Assembly: GCA_030263455.1 (NCBI GenBank)
Contig: SZOZ01000002.1
Span: 372,001 to 436,000 of the forward strand
Reading direction: 5' to 3'
Length of the DNA: 64,000 nucleotides
From: Synechococcales cyanobacterium CNB
GTDB taxonomy: Bacteria; Planctomycetota; Phycisphaerae; Phycisphaerales; UBA1924
The notes beneath the pieces are model-generated. The model did no database searches. It saw nothing but the letters and a program-made list of their open reading frames with translations, and was not told the DNA's origin. The first letter of the stretch is position 1; every line of letters begins with the position of its first letter. Positions 61,299-64,000 of this stretch are shown in pieces. The position numbers and the translations under genes are program-made.

Positions 61299-62333
61299 AT
61301 GAAGACACGAACCGCACGGATGCACGCTGCGCTGCTCTCGCTGGCCCTGGCCGCGGGGGCGTGCAACACGGTCCACCACACGAGCTATCCGTCGTCGCTG
61401 GGGGTTGCGGCGACGCCGGACGAAGACCCGAACGGGGCGACGCTGGCGGCGTTGATGAGCACCGCGGCTCGCTGGGCCGTGGAGCACTACCCGCCACCGA
61501 CCGACGAGTACGCACTGAACCTGCCGCAGGGATTGAAGCGAGAGTGGTACTTGGCGACCGTCCGCGAGGCGGGGCCGAACGCCCGGCCGCTGACGGACGA
61601 GACAGCGCACCTGCCGACGTACCACGTCGGTCGCATCTGGATTCGGAGCGATCGGGCCAAGGTGGACGTGACGCGTCCGGTGTTCACGCTCGGGGTAACG
61701 TCATCGCCGCTCGACCAGACGACCACGGTCTGGCTGCGTCGGACGGGGTGGACCTCGTGGCGCGTGGAGCACACGCAGCCGTGGGCGATCGGCGTGGTCC
61801 CGACGCCGGAGCCGTACTACCTGCCGACGGAGCCGCAGCGGCATCAGCGTGCGCGGCGCGAGGCGTCACCCCGCCCGGTGGAATCCGACACCGCGCCCGT
61901 CAACGAGCCGGCGAGCGATGCACCCGCCGAAACAATGACGGAAGTTGAGAAGACGGCCCGGGCAGCACAACCGCGGGAGACGGTCTGGCTACCGCCCGCG
62001 CGTGACCCGTTCAACGACGAGGTGATGCGCCGCGAGCCTGTGCTCATCACGGTCGAGCCTTCGCGCGAGCCACCCCCCCCACCGCCGAAGGTTGAGACGA
62101 TGGAGCCGGTGGACGACGGGAGCGGGGCGGCGGGCGCGTGTGCCGTGCCGCCCGCGTGGTGGATCGTGTGGCCGGGGACCATGGGGACAGTCCGGGCGCA
62201 GGCCGCGGCCTCTCCCGTGGCGGAACCGGCGCCCCGTTCACGGACCACGCTGGGCGCGGGGGACTCGCTGGGAGCGGCGATCCGGGACCCGTTCCCAGCC
62301 AGGCAGGCGGACGCTTCACCTGCACGCGACTGA
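61299..62333 (+). CDS. Exported protein (possible lipoprotein) with Pro-rich C-terminus
   Basis: A 344-residue protein. The N-terminus (MHAALLSLALAAGACN) is a signal peptide whose only cysteine sits at a lipobox-like position (AGAC), so lipidation is possible but not certain. The folded part (about 25-190) contains WAVEHYPPPTDEYALNLPQG and VFTLGVTSSPLDQTTTVWLR; the last 140 residues are Pro/Glu/Arg-rich and probably disordered. GAAGGA precedes the ATG at 61299. No family is recognised. Confidence 0.7.
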   Translation: MKTRTARMHAALLSLALAAGACNTVHHTSYPSSLGVAATPDEDPNGATLAALMSTAARWAVEHYPPPTDEYALNLPQGLKREWYLATVREAGPNARPLTDETAHLPTYHVGRIWIRSDRAKVDVTRPVFTLGVTSSPLDQTTTVWLRRTGWTSWRVEHTQPWAIGVVPTPEPYYLPTEPQRHQRARREASPRPVESDTAPVNEPASDAPAETMTEVEKTARAAQPRETVWLPPARDPFNDEVMRREPVLITVEPSREPPPPPPKVETMEPVDDGSGAAGACAVPPAWWIVWPGTMGTVRAQAAASPVAEPAPRSRTTLGAGDSLGAAIRDPFPARQADASPARD

Positions 62334-62364
62334 CCGGGTTCGATCAACTCGCAGGAACGCCGGT

Positions 62365-62385
62365 CCGGGGCCTTGCAGGCCCCGG
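62365..62385 (+). terminator. Hairpin between the lipoprotein gene and pyrB
   Basis: A perfect 9-bp stem CCGGGGCCT/AGGCCCCGG with a 3-nt loop is followed by a pyrimidine run (TCTCCTTTCTCC). It lies 31 bp after the upstream stop and 27 bp before pyrB, so it could end the first transcript or act in the pyrB leader. Confidence 0.65.
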
Positions 62386-62412
62386 TCTCCTTTCTCCTAC
62401 ACTCCCCGGCAC

Positions 62413-63375
62413 ATGCCCTCGCCGCACCTGCTGACGCTGCACAACCTGCCCGCCGATGAGATCAGAGCGATCCTCCGCGAGGCCATCGCGTTCCGTGCGT
62501 TGGCGGCTTCGGGTTCGCTGGCGCCTCGGCTGGCCGGGCGAACGGTCGGCACGCTCTTCTTCGAGAACTCGACGCGGACACGCACCAGTTTCTCGATCGC
62601 CGCGCTGCGGCTGGGGGCGGAAGTGATCGACCTGCCCGTGGCGGGATCGAGCCACGCCAAGGGCGAGACGCTCACCGACACCGCCCGCACCGTCGAGGCG
62701 CTCGGCGTCGATGCGCTGGTCGTGCGAGCGTCGCAGAGCGGCGCAGTCGAGATGATCGCACGGCGGGTGGGCTGCGCCGTCCTGAACGCGGGCGATGGCC
62801 GGCACGAACACCCGACGCAGGGACTGCTCGACGCGCTGACCCTCGCGGACGCGATGGGCAGGGCGGAGACGCTGGACCTGTCCGGGCTGCACGTGGCGAT
62901 CGTGGGCGACGTGGTGAGTTCGCGCGTCGCGCGCTCGAATGTCTTCGGGCTGACCGCGCTGGGGGCGACGGTGACGCTGGTGGGGCCGCCCGCGCTGGCA
63001 CCGCCCTCGCTGGGCGCGCTGGCACAGCGCGTGCGGGTGGAGCACGACTTCGACGCCGTGCTGCCGCACGCCGACACGGTGATGATGCTGCGCGTGCAGT
63101 TCGAGCGGCACGGGGACGCGATGCGGATGGCGTCGCCGGCGTTCGCGTCGCTGCGGGAGTTCCGTGCCGCATGCGGTCTTTCGTCGGAGCGGGCGCAACG
63201 GATGAAGCCGGGTGCGGTCGTCATGCACCCGGGGCCGGTGAACCGCGGGCTGGAACTCGACGGCGAGGTCGCGGACTCGGATCGGTCCCTGATCCTGAAG
63301 CAGGTGGCGAACGGGGTTCCGGTCCGGATGGCCTCGCTCGTGCGGTGTCTGGACGGGTTGCCGGTTCATTCTTGA
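62413..63375 (+). CDS. pyrB: Aspartate carbamoyltransferase catalytic chain
   Basis: A 320-residue enzyme that condenses carbamoyl phosphate with aspartate in pyrimidine synthesis. The carbamoyl-phosphate loop FFENSTRTRTSFSIAALRLG, SSHAKGETLTDT, EHPTQGLLDALTL, MMLRVQFER and MHPGPVNRGLEL are all present, and the length is normal. The ATG at 62413 matches the family start. No pyrI or pyrC is adjacent in the window. Confidence 0.97.
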   Translation: MPSPHLLTLHNLPADEIRAILREAIAFRALAASGSLAPRLAGRTVGTLFFENSTRTRTSFSIAALRLGAEVIDLPVAGSSHAKGETLTDTARTVEALGVDALVVRASQSGAVEMIARRVGCAVLNAGDGRHEHPTQGLLDALTLADAMGRAETLDLSGLHVAIVGDVVSSRVARSNVFGLTALGATVTLVGPPALAPPSLGALAQRVRVEHDFDAVLPHADTVMMLRVQFERHGDAMRMASPAFASLREFRAACGLSSERAQRMKPGAVVMHPGPVNRGLELDGEVADSDRSLILKQVANGVPVRMASLVRCLDGLPVHS

Positions 63376-63486
63376 CGTGGTTTCGATTTGCACCTGTCGG
63401 AACCTGTGGCATGGTCTGACACGGCCGCGCTCCGTTCCGGAGGGTTGGCGGCGTTGTTTCTTCGCCACATTCACCTGGAGAAAACG

Positions 63487-64000
63487 ATGCGTACCTTCGC
63501 CCTGCTCACCGTCGCTGGCCTCGCCGGTTCGGCTCTCGCCCACGAGAATCACGCCACGATCGACACGCTCGCCGGGAAGACGCTCATCGCCGTCGGGTAT
63601 TACGCGGGCGAGGAGCACTTCACCATCGACGGCGACGGCTGGCTGCTGCACGACGACGAGCGCGTAACGCGGGAGACATTCTTCGTCTGGGGGTCAGGCA
63701 AGTACGCAGGATGGCAGGTCGGCGCGGAGTGCACGCTCACCAGCGACTTCTACGCCGCGACCGGACGGCTCGACGGCGGGGACTTCTGGTACGAACTGGC
63801 TGGCTTCGAGCACGTCGGCACGCCGCGCAAGGCGGACATCGCCTGGGCGGAACGGCACGGAACCTCGCTGGAGAACGTCGCCCAGTTCTCCGCGGACACA
63901 CGCCAGGGACGAAGCTTCCACGTCGGCGTCGGCGGACACCCCCACGGGCAGCAGTTCATGGTGAACAAGCCCGGACTGTACCAGCTGACCCTGGTCGCGT
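63487..64000 (+). CDS. Exported protein, truncated by the window end
   Basis: The frame opens at the ATG at 63487 (GGAG 6-9 bp before it) and is still open at 64000, giving 171 residues. The signal peptide is FALLTVAGLAGSALA. The mature part is His-rich in places (HENHATIDTL, GVGGHPHGQQFMV) and aromatic (FWYELAGFEHVG). PEP-CTERM proteins often look like this, but the C-terminus is outside the window. No family is recognised. Confidence 0.75.
   Translation, partial: MRTFALLTVAGLAGSALAHENHATIDTLAGKTLIAVGYYAGEEHFTIDGDGWLLHDDERVTRETFFVWGSGKYAGWQVGAECTLTSDFYAATGRLDGGDFWYELAGFEHVGTPRKADIAWAERHGTSLENVAQFSADTRQGRSFHVGVGGHPHGQQFMVNKPGLYQLTLVA

Overview
The window is high-GC bacterial DNA that most resembles a planctomycete, probably class Phycisphaerae. 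The evidence is a set of type IV-pilin-like H-x9-DG proteins, dockerin-bearing and PEP-CTERM-like exported proteins (C-termini of the type PAPGxxxLLxxxxxxxRRR), ECF sigma factors next to membrane Ser/Thr kinases, paired vWA membrane proteins, and a DnaE-type polymerase. The lineage call rests on gene content only.

Layout. 1-4363 (minus): the end of a sugar nucleotidyltransferase gene, the rod-shape operon mreB-mreC-mreD and a coiled-coil envelope protein. 4704-7774 (plus): an ECF sigma factor followed by a membrane kinase. 7783-25859: trpD, two large membrane proteins (one with two vWA domains), a methyltransferase, miaB, a run of exported/PEP-CTERM/dockerin/pilin-like genes, a histidine kinase, an O-methyltransferase, mgtE, an unrecognised conserved gene and a DinB-fold protein. 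25906-27042: thiS-thiG. 27159-29460: two exported or membrane-anchored proteins of unknown function. 44562-64000: msrB-msrA fusion, HD-GYP protein, kinase-WD40 protein with its ECF sigma factor, FG-GAP/dockerin exoprotein, degenerate M16-like protein, PEP-CTERM protein, dnaE, ubiX, a possible lipoprotein, pyrB and a truncated exported protein.

The centre of interest is a 15-kb integrative element at 29494-44495. It is inserted in the anticodon loop of a chromosomal tRNA-Arg(CCT) gene. The 5' part of that tRNA lies at 44484-44525 and the 3' part at 29462-29505; both carry the same 12-bp core, and neither end rebuilds a whole tRNA. The element therefore destroys its target. It carries a different, complete tRNA-Arg(CCT) at 42640-43012, directly downstream of its tyrosine integrase. 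That tRNA is interrupted by a 299-nt group I intron immediately 3' of the anticodon. The intron splits exactly the sequence that forms the integrase core site, so the replacement tRNA should not be a target, while RNA splicing would restore a normal tRNA. Integration also places the integrase-tRNA pair behind the promoter of the broken host tRNA. I read this as a self-contained 'break and replace' integration module.

The rest of the element resembles a phage satellite (PICI-like): an excisionase/AlpA-like HTH protein, a primase-polymerase/helicase, an inverted iteron array that may be the origin, a terminase-small-subunit-like protein, small unknown genes, and a two-gene DNA methyltransferase plus GHKL-ATPase/nuclease system that is probably anti-phage cargo. 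The sequence 5' of thiS contains thi-box (TPP riboswitch) motifs, but on the strand opposite to thiS-thiG.
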